A stretch of DNA of 64,000 nt from an uncultured Myxococcales bacterium (GCA_903883645.1 CAISBR010000111.1:40817-104816), one strand, 5' to 3'. Numbered from the stretch's first letter, positions 1 to 10,072 are shown. Made by a program: numbers and translations. Notes: generated from the letters alone by a model not told the origin.

Positions 1-33
1 CGCGCACCGGCTAAGGCCAAGTAACAACCTAAC

Positions 34-768
34 TTATTTAGGGTAGTTCATCGGCGCCCGCTCGATCCAGGCGGCGCGGCGGCGCACATGGGGCGTCTTG
101 GGCGTCCACTCGCGCGGATCGGGCAAAAGACCTGTGATCAGCGCGGCTTCGTTCATACGCAGCTTGCTCGCGGGCTTGCCGAACCAGTGGTCTGCCGCGG
201 CCTGTACCCCGAAGGTCATTGGGCCCATTTCAGCAATGTTCACATAGACTTCGAGAATGCGCTTCTTGGGCACGAACACTTCGAGCCAGATGGTGTACCA
301 GGCCTCGAGCCCCTTGCGGACCCACGAGCGGTGCTGCCACAAAAACACATTGCGCGCGACCTGTTGCGAGACGGTGCTGCCGCCGACAACGGCACCGGTG
401 CTGTGGGTTTGGTAGCGGGCCCAGGCGCGGCGAATCGAGGCGACGTCGAAGCCGTGATGGGCGAAAAACGCTCTATCTTCGCTGGATAAGACCGCTGTGG
501 GTACGCTGCGCGGCAGCTCGTCGAGGTCGACCCAGCGGTAGTCGGGCAGGTGCCACTCGCCGGTTTCGCGCCAGTTGTGCACGCTGCGAGCCAGCATCGT
601 CTCGGTCACGGGCGGATCGACCCAGCGCAGCAGCAGTGCTTGTAGGGGCGGTATGGCAAGCAATGCCATGAAACTCCAGCGAAGTATCCAGAAGATGCGG
701 CGACGCCAGGTCGAGAGCCCGCCCGTCTTAGGCGACTTGGCCGGTTGAGGCGAGGGCGAAGGGGTCAT
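34..768 (-). CDS. mtgA: Monofunctional peptidoglycan transglycosylase (GT51)
   Basis: Polymerises lipid II into glycan strands at the periplasmic face of the inner membrane. The 244-aa protein has a Pro-rich cytoplasmic start, one membrane anchor at about residues 25-48, and a GT51 domain. Visible GT51 motifs are EDRAFFAHHGFD (catalytic Glu about 97), GGSTVSQQ (about 129-136) and the WLE...KKRILEVYVN stretch with the second essential Glu. There is no transpeptidase domain, and the length fits MtgA. The frame stays open far upstream, but the ATG at 768 overlaps the stop of the upstream TPR gene by 4 bases (ATGA), so it is translationally coupled. Family call is secure. Confidence 0.93.
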   Translation of the reverse strand: MTPSPSPQPAKSPKTGGLSTWRRRIFWILRWSFMALLAIPPLQALLLRWVDPPVTETMLARSVHNWRETGEWHLPDYRWVDLDELPRSVPTAVLSSEDRAFFAHHGFDVASIRRAWARYQTHSTGAVVGGSTVSQQVARNVFLWQHRSWVRKGLEAWYTIWLEVFVPKKRILEVYVNIAEMGPMTFGVQAAADHWFGKPASKLRMNEAALITGLLPDPREWTPKTPHVRRRAAWIERAPMNYPK

Positions 769-3700
769 TGAGCTACCTTTGCGGGGGCCGTGGCGCGCAG
801 CGTGATGCGCAAGATGCGGCGCAATCGCCCAACAGCACTTGGTTCTTCGCGTTCCTCGTCCGCCTCGGCGAGCCGCAGTCCTTGGGCCGCTACCTGCTGC
901 GCCTCGCGGAGTTGCCCTTGCTTGACCAGGAATTCGGCATAGCGGGCCAAGGGCAGCGCCATGGGTGGGCGCGCGGTACGGGGGCGGCGTGGGTTGGTAC
1001 TGCGCAGCCACTCCGCGGCTCCCGCAGCGAGACTTCTGCGTTGGATAGCGATCGCCGCCGCCGTCTGTCCTTCGCGGTCGACGATCGCGGCAAGGGTGTC
1101 GAGCGAGGCCATCGCCGCTTCGCCGTCGGTCGACCATTCGGCGACGCGGGCGTGCTGCAGCGCCTCCGAGTTCGAGCGTCCGGCCAAGTACAGCGAGTAC
1201 GCATAGTCGTTGTGGCTGCTGTGCCCGCTGGGGTGGGCGTCGAACATGGCGCGCGCCGCGGCGATGCCCAGGTCGCCCAGGCCGAATTGCCCAAGATCTT
1301 CCATGGCCGTTAGTGTGGCCAGTCGCCGCACCTCGGTCCGCATGCCGCCGACTACCAGTGCTAGCCAGCTGCCCAGGGCCCGACGCGCAGCCTCGCCCAT
1401 ATCGAGCGCACGCTCGGCCAATGCCGCGACAACATGAGCGAAACCAGCAGCAGAACTTGCGGTGGCATCCGCCGCCATCGCGAGTGCGAGCGTGCCCGAC
1501 GGATCGGCCGCCAGCGGCGCAGCCAAGTCGCCTAGATCGGCAGGGTCCATTTCGACCAAGTGTTGTTCGCGCCAACATTGCTTGGCTGCACCAGTTTCTC
1601 CCAGTGCGCTGGCAGGGCAGGCCAGGGCGGCGGCTGGGGCTCCCGCCGCGTGGGCCTCGGCCAGTGCTCGCCTTGCGTAGTCGAGGTCGTGCGTTGCCAG
1701 CAGCGCCCGTGCCAGACCCAGCCACAGGCGCCAAGGTTCCTCCGTCGTCTTGGCCAGACGGGCGACAGCCTGCCACGCGTGCTGGGGATTGTGGGCCGCA
1801 AACTGGGGCAGCAGCCCCAACTGCTCGGCGGTGGTCGCCAGCTCGGGGTGCTCAAGGATCTCCGTCAGCGCAGCCGGCTGCCAAGCCTGGGCCCGCTCGA
1901 CAAGCGGCGCCGGCGCCGTAGACTCAATTCCAGCCGCGATGCCAATGTTGGGCTCGCTCTCGCGCAGCACCTGGGCCAGCGCCGCGGCCGCCGTGTTGCG
2001 CCCCGCCACCACCAAGACATTGATCACATCGTCGGCAAAGGATCGCGCGGTAGCCAACAGGAGCTCGCCTGGTCGATCGGCCGCGTCGCCCAGGTTGTAA
2101 ACACTGCGATTGCCCTTGACGAAGGCCAGCGCCGCATCCACAACGTCGCTGTCGCTGGCGTGACCCAGCAGGGCCAGCAGTCGCCGCTCAAGGCCGTCGG
2201 TCTGCCCGGCAAGATTGGTGGTTGGCGCCCGCTGCAGAGCCAGTGCGGCCAGCTCGGGGTGCCCCTGGCGACTCAGCTCAAAGGCCAGCCGCACCGCGCC
2301 ATCGCTGCCGTAGCCAGTGTCGAGCCAGCGCAGCAGGGTGGTCTGTGCCAGCGGCTGTAGCGTACCGGCGGGGGCCTGACCCTGCACAGAAACCAACGCG
2401 GCGGCCATCGCTACGGCGGTGCGTGGTAGCTGATCTAGGGCACATGCAAGGGGCAATTCGCCCAAAGTTGCGATGGCTTCAGGCCCCTTGCCAATGGCGG
2501 CCTGGCGGATCGCGAGCTCGAGTCGCAGCTCGGGCTGGCTGGCCAGCAGTCGTTGCACCTCGCGCTCGACCGGCGGTGGCGCCTCACCGACCGTCAGCAG
2601 CAGCGCCAGCCACCACGCCGAAGTGCGCACGGGCTCGCTCGAAGGCTGTAGGCTGGAGCTCAGACTCGCGGCGCCGGCCTCGCGGGCCAACAGGTTCGCC
2701 GTAGCCGCCATGTCTTCCGACCAGTGCGGCAAGCGCTGCCGAGCGGTCGCCAGGGCCCGCTTGGCCTCGGCTAGTCGCCCCACCTGCACGAGCCACTGCA
2801 GCTGCTGGGCGTGCAAAAACTCGCTCTCGGGGGCCAGTTGCAGCAGCTCGGCGATCCAGGCCAGCAGCAGCGGATACTGCCCGGCGCGTTCTAGGTAGGC
2901 CCATGTGCGCATCAAAGCGAAGAACGGCGCGCGGTTGCGCAGCTCGCCGATCGACGATAACTGGGCGTTGTGCAAGATCTCGCGCAATTCGGGGTCAACG
3001 GTCAGCTGCGCCCGAATGCGCTCCCATGCGACCACCGCCGCCTGCTGCCGACCGGCCTGCCAAGCAAAATGGGCAATCGCGGTAGCCAGATGCGGGGGTT
3101 GTCCCGACTCCAAAGTCTTGGCTATAGCGTCGGCGTGACGGGGCCAGCCCAGGGCTTCGAGCAGGGCCGCGGTCTCGAGCGCTGCCGTGTCCGAGCGGGC
3201 GGCCCGCGACAGGTAGATGCGCACCAAACCTAGCAACTCTTGTTCAGAACCTGGGTCGTGGCGCAGCTCGACGGCCGCAGTCAGCAACTGGCTACGGTCG
3301 CGGTGCAGCCCCAGCGGCTCGCTCGACGCAAGTTGATCCACCGCCGACTGGCGCGCATCGTGCAAAAGGCCCACGCGCTCGAGCCAGAGCACGGCTTCGG
3401 GCGGCTCCGTGGTGTGCTTGGCGCGAAATTGTTGCACCGTGGCCTGCACCGCTGCCCGGTCGCCGAGGTCCGCAGCCAACTCGCCGCGAAGCCAAGCCGT
3501 ATCGCGGTCGGGGTCAGTCAGCGGCGCCAGCACATCGAGCAGCGGGCGCTGGGCACGGGCACGGCGGGCAAAGGTCAGAATTGTCACGGCGTCGCGCTCG
3601 TCCATCCCCGCCTCGGCCAAATTGGCCAACTCGCTTGCCGCCGCCGCGCGCTGGTCAAGCCGCAGCAACATCGCGACGAGCCGGCTCCGCAGCGAGGCAG

Positions 3701-6245
3701 TGTCGGGGTCATAGGCCAATGTTTTCTTGGCAAATTCGACGGCTAAGATGGGCTGGCCAAAGTTTTCGAACAGGTTCCAGGCTTGGCGCCACAGCCGCGC
3801 CACCTGCCGGCCGGGGGTCTGTGCATGGCGCAGCAGGTCTGCCGCTTGCTCGGGCATCCCAGTGGCCAGCAGCGCCTTGGCCCAATCGAGCAGCGACTCG
3901 TCGGTAAGGGGCTGCAACTGGGCGAGTTGGGGATACACGTCGAGCGCCAAGGCGTAAAACCCAGCCTGCACCAGGGCGCGGGCCGTCGAGTCGAGGCGAC
4001 TGGCGTCGAGCCGCTGGCCATACGCGACTTTGATGAGGCTGCGAGCCAGCTCGGTATCGCCCAGGCGGCGCGCACAGGTCAGGCCGTGCTCAAGGCCCGC
4101 ACGCAGCGAGTACAGGTCGCTCTCGCTGGCCAAGCGCGGTGCTAGCACCCGGATCGACGCACACAATCCATAGCGGGCCGCCAGGTCGAGCAGGGGGCGC
4201 AACGCTCGCGGCGGCAAGTCGGTGCGGGCGGCGGCGCGATTTAGGGTCGCAACCGCTTGCGTTGCCTGGCCTGTTGCGAGCAGCGCAGACACCTCGAGCG
4301 TGTCGAGCGCTGCATCGCCTGGCTTACCGGCCAAAAGTGCACGGCGCCGCGCGACCTCGCCGACTAGAGCGGAGGCGCCGCCAGCAGTCGCCAGTGTTTG
4401 CAGCAGCGCAAGGGGAGGCTCGTATTCACCTGCGGCGGTGCGCCCCAGCGCTTGGTGCAGCAGTTGTCGGGCCTGCACCGCAAATTCACTGTCAAAAAGC
4501 ACCGTTACGCTGGACCAAAGTAGCTGGCCATCGTCGAAGTCGCGCACACCCGACTCGTGCAGCCAGCGCGCCAGCCAAGCCCCACGGCGAATCAGCTGCA
4601 TGAGCAGCGGCTTGGTAGGCAGCTGGGCAAAGCGCTCGTCGGCCGCGGCGCGTGCAGCGGCATCAATTGCCAAGAATCCGTCGAGATCATCGCGCTGTGC
4701 GGCCTGTACCGCTACTTCGCGCAGCTGTTCGGGCTGGGCCACGCCGGCCACTGCAAAGCCCTGCACCACCGCTTGAGCGAGGTCCTGCCATTCTGGGCCG
4801 CCAAGCCACGCCAGCAGTTCGCGACGCGAATCCTCAAGGCTCGGCAGGACCAAAGCGGCTGCTCCACCAGGACTTGCAGAAGGTGTACGCGCTTCGAGTT
4901 GGCGGGCATAGGCGCGCACCGCGGTGGTCGCTGCAGCCGTTGGGTGCCCTGCGACAAGCCACAGGGTGCGCAGTGCGGCGGCGGCACGCTGCCCACGCCC
5001 CTCCGTTTCAGATGCCTTTTCAATAGCATGTAGGGCCTCGCCCGGATTGCTGCGCTTCCACGTCTCGCCGACGATCAGCCAGCCGAGCGAGCGGTCGCCG
5101 GGCGCGGTGTCGATGGCCGCGACCAAGGCGCGAGCAGCATCTTGATTGCCCGACTGGCGTGCAGCCTCGGCGCGCAGAGCCAGCCACTCGGCATTCGGGG
5201 TTGCCCATTGGTTCAGCAGAGGGCTAGCCACGTTGCCAAGCCGCGCCGACAGCAGCGACCGCACCAGCGCCAACTTGGCCAAAGGCGTAGTGAATTGTTC
5301 GACCGACTCGCTCGCAAGTTTCTGCAGTCCACCGCTATCGTCTTGCCGGGCCAGCGCTGCCGCCAGCAAACCGGGCGCATCGGGGCTGTCGCCACGGGCC
5401 GTCGCAGTGCGCAGAAGTTCGCTTGTGGACTGGCGATCCTCTTGCCACGCCACCTGTGTCGCCACTTGCAGTAGGGTCGCTGTAGGGGTTGCGCTGGTCT
5501 GAATCGCCGTCCGCCAAGCCTGCCGCGCCTCGTCGCCCGCCACCGTGCGCGCCACGCCGTAGGCCAGCCACCAGCCCTGGGCTTCGGTAGGATTGCGCAC
5601 CGCGTCGGCCAGCAGACACGGCAGCAGCGTCTGCGGATTGCCCCACTTAGCGGCGAGCGACGTCAGAAAACGCATCCAGTACAAGTGTTTTTTTGGGTCA
5701 TGGGGCGCAGCAGCGAGCACGCTCTCGGTCCACTCTGCGGTGCGATCCAGGGCGGCCAGGGTCAGCGCAGCCTGGCGACAGAGCTCATTTGACTCGGGCG
5801 CCTGGTCGCAGCCATTGCGCGTTAGCGCCGCGAGCCAGAGCCATGCTGCTGCAGCCTGCCTGCGGGTAGAGCGATGAAACACCGCCAAATTCAGGGCATC
5901 GCGAGGGCTCGCTTCCTTGATGTGCAGCAGCAACTTCGCTTCGGCGGCCTTGGCTTCGGCATCGCGATGCAGCTCCCAAAGCGCGCGAATAGCAACAAAT
6001 TCAAGGTGAGTCGGCACGGGCGCAGCCACGCGTTCGCTCAGCGTCAGGACTTCGGACCAATTCTCGGCCGCAACGGCGCGATCGGCTTGATCAGCGGCGG
6101 CTTGCGCGGTCAGCGGCGGCCCATGCAGCGGTGCAAGCTGCTTGGCCCCACACCCCGCGGCGATCAGCACAGCGAGTACCAGTAAGCTGCGGCGAACAAA
6201 CGGCAAAGGACCCCCAGGCTGCGCGCGACACAGACGCCCCACCAT
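765..6245 (-). CDS. Giant TPR-repeat lipoprotein (about 1,826 aa)
   Basis: Unknown role. It is probably a membrane-anchored TPR scaffold facing the periplasm. A basic n-region (VRRS) and hydrophobic stretch end in an AAGC lipobox, followed by about 1,780 residues of Ala/Leu-rich helical repeats (typical pieces: AAWLWLAAL, YAYSLYLAGRSNSEAL). No enzymatic domain is recognised. The start is uncertain. ATG 6245 is used here, ATG 6272 lies upstream, and a TTG at 6206 preceded by GGGGG would give an ideal 19-residue lipoprotein signal. Transcribed after the radical-SAM gene and overlapping mtgA by 4 bases. The pairing with mtgA suggests, but does not show, a cell-wall role. Confidence 0.8.
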   Translation of the reverse strand: MVGRLCRAQPGGPLPFVRRSLLVLAVLIAAGCGAKQLAPLHGPPLTAQAAADQADRAVAAENWSEVLTLSERVAAPVPTHLEFVAIRALWELHRDAEAKAAEAKLLLHIKEASPRDALNLAVFHRSTRRQAAAAWLWLAALTRNGCDQAPESNELCRQAALTLAALDRTAEWTESVLAAAPHDPKKHLYWMRFLTSLAAKWGNPQTLLPCLLADAVRNPTEAQGWWLAYGVARTVAGDEARQAWRTAIQTSATPTATLLQVATQVAWQEDRQSTSELLRTATARGDSPDAPGLLAAALARQDDSGGLQKLASESVEQFTTPLAKLALVRSLLSARLGNVASPLLNQWATPNAEWLALRAEAARQSGNQDAARALVAAIDTAPGDRSLGWLIVGETWKRSNPGEALHAIEKASETEGRGQRAAAALRTLWLVAGHPTAAATTAVRAYARQLEARTPSASPGGAAALVLPSLEDSRRELLAWLGGPEWQDLAQAVVQGFAVAGVAQPEQLREVAVQAAQRDDLDGFLAIDAAARAAADERFAQLPTKPLLMQLIRRGAWLARWLHESGVRDFDDGQLLWSSVTVLFDSEFAVQARQLLHQALGRTAAGEYEPPLALLQTLATAGGASALVGEVARRRALLAGKPGDAALDTLEVSALLATGQATQAVATLNRAAARTDLPPRALRPLLDLAARYGLCASIRVLAPRLASESDLYSLRAGLEHGLTCARRLGDTELARSLIKVAYGQRLDASRLDSTARALVQAGFYALALDVYPQLAQLQPLTDESLLDWAKALLATGMPEQAADLLRHAQTPGRQVARLWRQAWNLFENFGQPILAVEFAKKTLAYDPDTASLRSRLVAMLLRLDQRAAAASELANLAEAGMDERDAVTILTFARRARAQRPLLDVLAPLTDPDRDTAWLRGELAADLGDRAAVQATVQQFRAKHTTEPPEAVLWLERVGLLHDARQSAVDQLASSEPLGLHRDRSQLLTAAVELRHDPGSEQELLGLVRIYLSRAARSDTAALETAALLEALGWPRHADAIAKTLESGQPPHLATAIAHFAWQAGRQQAAVVAWERIRAQLTVDPELREILHNAQLSSIGELRNRAPFFALMRTWAYLERAGQYPLLLAWIAELLQLAPESEFLHAQQLQWLVQVGRLAEAKRALATARQRLPHWSEDMAATANLLAREAGAASLSSSLQPSSEPVRTSAWWLALLLTVGEAPPPVEREVQRLLASQPELRLELAIRQAAIGKGPEAIATLGELPLACALDQLPRTAVAMAAALVSVQGQAPAGTLQPLAQTTLLRWLDTGYGSDGAVRLAFELSRQGHPELAALALQRAPTTNLAGQTDGLERRLLALLGHASDSDVVDAALAFVKGNRSVYNLGDAADRPGELLLATARSFADDVINVLVVAGRNTAAAALAQVLRESEPNIGIAAGIESTAPAPLVERAQAWQPAALTEILEHPELATTAEQLGLLPQFAAHNPQHAWQAVARLAKTTEEPWRLWLGLARALLATHDLDYARRALAEAHAAGAPAAALACPASALGETGAAKQCWREQHLVEMDPADLGDLAAPLAADPSGTLALAMAADATASSAAGFAHVVAALAERALDMGEAARRALGSWLALVVGGMRTEVRRLATLTAMEDLGQFGLGDLGIAAARAMFDAHPSGHSSHNDYAYSLYLAGRSNSEALQHARVAEWSTDGEAAMASLDTLAAIVDREGQTAAAIAIQRRSLAAGAAEWLRSTNPRRPRTARPPMALPLARYAEFLVKQGQLREAQQVAAQGLRLAEADEEREEPSAVGRLRRILRITLRATAPAKVAQ

Positions 6246-6296
6246 CGTAGCCGCGCCCAGGTACAAAAGCATCCGCAGCAAACCCGGCTTAGGCCC

Positions 6297-7436
6297 CTAC
6301 GGCGGGTCGAGGCGATTGACGTAGCGCCACGGCTCACCCGCGTAGCTGATGCCAGAAATCCATTCGCGATCAAACTGTTGCACATACTCGGGCCACAGCG
6401 GAATCTTGCCGGCCCCCTCAAGATCGATGCAGTACTTGGGCACTGCCATGCCGCTCGTAAAACCGACCGCCTGGCGCATCAGCTCAAGCCCTTCGCTCAC
6501 CGAGGTGCGCAGGTGCGAACTGCCTGTAATTGGGTCACAATGGAACAAGTAGTACGGCCGCACGCGCGCGCCCAGCATGGCATACCACGTCTCGCGCAGC
6601 GTGGTGATGTCGTCGTTCACACCCCGTAGCAGCACCGACTGGCCGCCCAAAGGAATGCCCGCATCGGCCAAAAGCCCCAGCGCGGCAACCGCTTGTGGGG
6701 TCAGCTCGGCGTGGTGGTTGCAGTGCACATTGAGGTACACCGGCAACCGCCGCGGTCGCAGGGCTTCGACCAGCTCCGCATCGATGCGCATGGGCACAAA
6801 CACCGGCACGCGGGTGCCAATTCGCACCCAGCGCAAGTGCGCGATCCCGTCTAAGCGGTCTAGCAGCCGCCGCAGACGCGCCGACGACCACAGCAGCGGA
6901 TCCCCACCCGAAATCAGCACATCGCGGATCTGCGGCGTACGCGCGATGTAGTCGATCGCAACGTTAAGCTCATCTTCGCCCAGCCGCTCAAGATCGCCCG
7001 CCACCCACCGCGCCCGCGTACAGTAGCGGCAGTAGGCGGCGCAGCGGTCAGTAATCAAAAGGAGTACGCGATCTGGGTACTTATGCACCAGACCTGGAGC
7101 GCGTCGGTGCGGATCTTCGCCCAGCGGATCTTGTCGCTCAAACGTGCGGCTCACAGCCTCGGCGCGGTCGGGCACCACCTGTCGCCGCAGCGGACACAGC
7201 GGGTCGCCCGCGCGACACAGGCTCGCAAAGTAAGGCGTGATACCCACTTCGAACGCGGCGCCGCTCGCGACGAACTGCTGATCAGCCGCGTCAAGCCCAA
7301 GCACCTCGGCCAAATCAGCCGGTGAAGTCAGGCGGTTGCGCAGTTGCCAGCGCCAATCGAGCCAGTCGTGATCGGCAACCTGTGCCCAGCGGCCAAAAGG
7401 TCGGCCGATCGCGGCATTCGTAGCGTCGTGCAGCAT
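6297..7436 (-). CDS. KamA-family radical SAM protein (lysine 2,3-aminomutase-like)
   Basis: Expected reaction: PLP- and SAM-dependent 1,2-amino shift on lysine, either free (KamA) or for EF-P beta-lysylation (EpmB). The 379-aa protein has the N-terminal W.WQLRNRLT family signature, a radical-SAM cluster CAAYCRYC (Cys about 132, 136, 139), a GGDP SAM loop (177-180) and a C-terminal EGAGKIP segment holding the predicted PLP lysine (about 344). No EpmA or EF-P gene is nearby, so the branch cannot be decided. The frame extends upstream to 7670, but that part lies over two tRNA genes. ATG 7436 puts the start just ahead of conserved sequence. Confidence 0.85.
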   Translation of the reverse strand: MLHDATNAAIGRPFGRWAQVADHDWLDWRWQLRNRLTSPADLAEVLGLDAADQQFVASGAAFEVGITPYFASLCRAGDPLCPLRRQVVPDRAEAVSRTFERQDPLGEDPHRRAPGLVHKYPDRVLLLITDRCAAYCRYCTRARWVAGDLERLGEDELNVAIDYIARTPQIRDVLISGGDPLLWSSARLRRLLDRLDGIAHLRWVRIGTRVPVFVPMRIDAELVEALRPRRLPVYLNVHCNHHAELTPQAVAALGLLADAGIPLGGQSVLLRGVNDDITTLRETWYAMLGARVRPYYLFHCDPITGSSHLRTSVSEGLELMRQAVGFTSGMAVPKYCIDLEGAGKIPLWPEYVQQFDREWISGISYAGEPWRYVNRLDPP

Positions 7437-7588
7437 GGGCACTCGGTGGGCGGGCGGCGACGGATCGCGCTGCAAAATCAAAGGGTTGCTTGGCCCAAAA
7501 ACGCGAAAGGCCGACACCTTGTCGGGCAGGGGGCCCGGGGATGTCGACCTCAAGGTTTGTGTAATCCGGGTTTTCCGAAGTACTGAAG

Positions 7589-7663
7589 TGGTGCCCCGTA
7601 GGAGAATTGAACTCCTGTCCCAGCCTTGAGAGGGCCGTGTCCTGACCGCTAGACTAACGGGGC
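7589..7663 (-). tRNA. tRNA-Glu (CTC)
   Basis: Cloverleaf folds on the minus strand: 7-bp acceptor GCCCCGT/ACGGGGC, D-arm TAGTCTAGCGGTCAGGACA, anticodon loop CTCTCAA (anticodon CTC), T-arm with GTTCAAT, discriminator A. The 3' CCA is encoded (7591-7589). It lies about 50 bases downstream of tRNA-Gln on the same strand and is probably cotranscribed with it. Confidence 0.96.
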
Positions 7664-7714
7664 GTGGCAAATCTGGGCAGCTAGGCGGTGCGAACTCCGC
7701 GATTCTGCAAGGTT

Positions 7715-7788
7715 TGGCTGGGGGACTAGGATTCGAACCTAGATAAGCAGATTCAGAGTCTGCGGTCCTGCCATTAGACGATCCCCCA
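7715..7788 (-). tRNA. tRNA-Gln (CTG)
   Basis: Minus-strand cloverleaf with acceptor TGGGGGA/TCCCCCA, D-arm CGTCTAATGGCAGGA, anticodon loop CTCTGAA (anticodon CTG), T-loop GTTCGAATC, discriminator G and an encoded CCA (7717-7715). First of two tandem minus-strand tRNA genes. Confidence 0.96.
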
Positions 7789-7852
7789 GTGGTAACCGGT
7801 CTTTCGATTTGCGAATGCGGGCCACGCTCGGTGGCCAGCGGTGCGCGACACT

Positions 7853-9235
7853 TTAGCCGTGGTGGCGGGCGCCGTCAAGCCCCCTGCTGGCTAGCGGAGC
7901 GCCGTGGTGGGGCACCATGCGGCCCGCCTCGGTCGGACCAATCACGCCGGGCGGCGGAACCTCGGGCTGCTCTGCGGCCGGTTCCGGAATTTCGAAGGCC
8001 GTCCGTGCTCCCGCTTTCTCGAAATAGGCCCCCAGCGCATCGCGGGCCAGCGCCGGCGCCTTGACCTTCCATTTCCAGCCGTTGATCGCGAGCGCGGCCA
8101 CGGCCACTTGCGGATGGTCGGCCGGCGCAAACCCAACAAACCACGAGACATGCCGGAACATCTCGCCCTCAGGCGCCGACAGCGAACCCGTCTTGCCGCC
8201 CACGTCGATCCCGCGCAAAGCGACCGGCCGAGTCGAAAAAGCGCGGCGCCCCGTACCCACGGCCGTGGTCTGCACCATCATTGTCCGCAGGGTGCGGGCA
8301 GTGGCCTCGCTGATCGGCGGCGGCGAAGGCAGGCCCATCTTGCTGGGATCGCCTAGGCCAAGTGCCGAAATTCTCGGGACATGTCCATCGCTCGCGACAA
8401 CTGCAGCGAGCCATGCGGCGTGCAGTGGGCTCAGCTGCGACCCAGCAAACCCAGCGGCGTTGCGCGCACGCTCAAGAGGTAGGGTCGCTTCGGCAAACGG
8501 CGACGGCTCTACGGCCACATCGCCGGGCAGGGTGTGATTAAAGCCAAACGCATTCGCCATTTTTGCGAGTTGGCCAGGCTGCAGATCGCGCAGGGCAAAG
8601 CGGGCAAAAGCGGCGTTCGACGAGCGGGCCAGGGCTTCGGTCAGGGTCTCGCAGCGCTTGTCGCCGGCACGCTCGACCAGGTGCGAGGCGTCGAGACCGT
8701 GCAGTCCACCGTGAAAACAGGCTTTAAGATCAGCAGAGTGTCCGGATTCGAGCAGAGCGGCCGCGGTGACGATCTTGAACACGGAGGCCGCAGGCACGGT
8801 CGGCCGCGTCAGGTCGCCAATTGCGCCCACCGGGTCAGCGGCATCGCGCGTTTCCGCCATCGCCAGCACCGCGCCCGTCCGGGGATCGAGCAGCACCACT
8901 GCGCCGTAGGGCAGGCCAGTCTTGGCGAGCTGGTCGCCCACCGCACGCTGAAGATCATCTTGCAGTGTAGTGGGTTGCGGATGGTTGGCCCGCGGCAGCA
9001 CCAAGCGCCCGTCAGGTCCGGGCTGGGCCGTCTTGATCTCAGAGGCTTGCAGCACGGGCGGCGCAGCAGGGGCCGGGGGCCGCAGTACGACTACCGGTTG
9101 CGGCGGCAGCGCTGGGGTCGGATTTTGCGCCGCGCTGTGCGGAGTTAGCCACGCCAGCGTACCGGCCAAGGCGGTCAACCCGGCTAGGGCGACCAGGGAC
9201 TGGGTCATCGAGGGCTTGAGGGTAGGGCGCTTCAC
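7853..9235 (-). CDS. Penicillin-binding protein, transpeptidase domain only
   Basis: Predicted D,D-transpeptidase acting on peptidoglycan stems in the periplasm. An N-terminal signal anchor (about residues 10-35) and a Pro-rich linker lead to a class-B-like transpeptidase domain with all three catalytic motifs: SVFK (Ser about 151, Lys 154), SSN (about 205-207) and KTGS (about 348-351). At 460 aa it lacks the usual N-terminal dimerisation module of FtsI/PBP2. GTG 9235 is chosen because it has a GAGG box 5 bases upstream and gives a basic n-region; ATG 9208 is the alternative. It may belong to the MrcA/PbpA-like or BlaR-sensor-like group. Confidence 0.87.
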   Translation of the reverse strand: MKRPTLKPSMTQSLVALAGLTALAGTLAWLTPHSAAQNPTPALPPQPVVVLRPPAPAAPPVLQASEIKTAQPGPDGRLVLPRANHPQPTTLQDDLQRAVGDQLAKTGLPYGAVVLLDPRTGAVLAMAETRDAADPVGAIGDLTRPTVPAASVFKIVTAAALLESGHSADLKACFHGGLHGLDASHLVERAGDKRCETLTEALARSSNAAFARFALRDLQPGQLAKMANAFGFNHTLPGDVAVEPSPFAEATLPLERARNAAGFAGSQLSPLHAAWLAAVVASDGHVPRISALGLGDPSKMGLPSPPPISEATARTLRTMMVQTTAVGTGRRAFSTRPVALRGIDVGGKTGSLSAPEGEMFRHVSWFVGFAPADHPQVAVAALAINGWKWKVKAPALARDALGAYFEKAGARTAFEIPEPAAEQPEVPPPGVIGPTEAGRMVPHHGAPLASRGLDGARHHG

Positions 9236-9443
9236 GAATACCTCGGCTAGTTGGGCGAACTCGCGCGGGGATCGCCGCCCAGCAACCCGCCGCCCACACG
9301 CCGCCCGCAGCGTACGGCATGGCGGGAACCTTGCAAAAAAACGTAGTACACAAGGCATAAGCCGGTGATCCGGGTAGCGTTGTGGCCGTTGCTGCGCCAC
9401 AATCAGCGCCCTGCCCGCTGGCTTTAGCGGCATCTTGTGACCA

Positions 9444-9773
9444 ATGTCTGACGATTCGCGAATTCAGAGTTTCCGCGCCATGTTGGCCGAAGACGCCGAC
9501 AACGAGTTGGTTTGGTTCTCGCTGGGCCAGGCACTTTTTGAGGCTTGTCGCTATGCCGAAGCGGAGCACGCCTTTGAGCGCGCCGCGACGCTACAGCCCG
9601 ACCTGATGATGGCGTGGTTCCGGCGTGCCCAAGCGCTAGTGGCTTTGGGGGCCCATGCCCAGGCCCGGCCGCTGGCAGTAGAGACCTTGCGGCTCGCCAT
9701 CGCCCAGCACCACGTGGGGCCGCGGGGCGACGCCGAAGACCTTATCGAAGAAATCGACGACGCCATTGCGTGA
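9444..9773 (+). CDS. Small TPR-repeat protein
   Basis: 109-aa soluble protein made of about two tetratricopeptide repeats. Residues about 20-54 read as a classic TPR (W.SLGQALFEACRYAEAEHAFERAATLQP), and a second follows (AWFRRAQALVALGAHAQA). The tail is acidic (DLIEEIDDAIA). Presumably an adaptor, partner unknown. It stands alone, divergent from the PBP gene and ahead of tRNA-fMet. Confidence 0.85.
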   Translation: MSDDSRIQSFRAMLAEDADNELVWFSLGQALFEACRYAEAEHAFERAATLQPDLMMAWFRRAQALVALGAHAQARPLAVETLRLAIAQHHVGPRGDAEDLIEEIDDAIA

Positions 9774-9892
9774 TCACTTTTCCTGGCGCGGCTGCGGGGG
9801 CGCAATCCCCTGAAATGCATACTGCTCGCTAGGCAGGCGCCGAGGCATGTGCGTCTTTCGACGCAGGGTCGGTCGAATTGTGGGAAGGAGCG

Positions 9893-9921
9893 TTGACAGC
9901 CCGGTTCAACTGCTCTACAAG
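9893..9921 (+). promoter_or_regulatory. Sigma70-type promoter of tRNA-fMet
   Basis: TTGACA (9893-9898), 17-bp spacer, TACAAG (9916-9921). The tRNA 5' end is 8 bases further on, which is the expected spacing for direct initiation near the mature end. Confidence 0.7.
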
Positions 9922-9928
9922 GCCTGAC

Positions 9929-10005
<77 letters not shown>

Positions 10006-10006
10006 A

Positions 10007-10063
10007 GAAAAACGGCCAGATTCCAAGCGCTTGGCGCGGACGAATCTGGCCGTTTTCGTTTTT
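10007..10063 (+). terminator. Rho-independent terminator after tRNA-fMet (island-borne)
   Basis: A 16-bp stem pairs 10008-10023 (AAAAACGGCCAGATTC) with 10042-10057 and is followed by GTTTTT. It lies inside the island just past the left repeat, so the element supplied a replacement terminator for the tRNA it split. Confidence 0.85.
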
Positions 10064-10072
10064 GCGATTCAG

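Noticed and set aside
769..1776. N-terminal extension of the transglycosylase
   Set aside because: Overlaps the TPR lipoprotein gene in another frame; Arg/Gly-rich and without homology. ATG 768 is coupled to the upstream stop.
7437..7670. N-terminal extension of the KamA-family protein
   Set aside because: It would read through tRNA-Glu (7589-7663). The conserved protein begins after ATG 7436.
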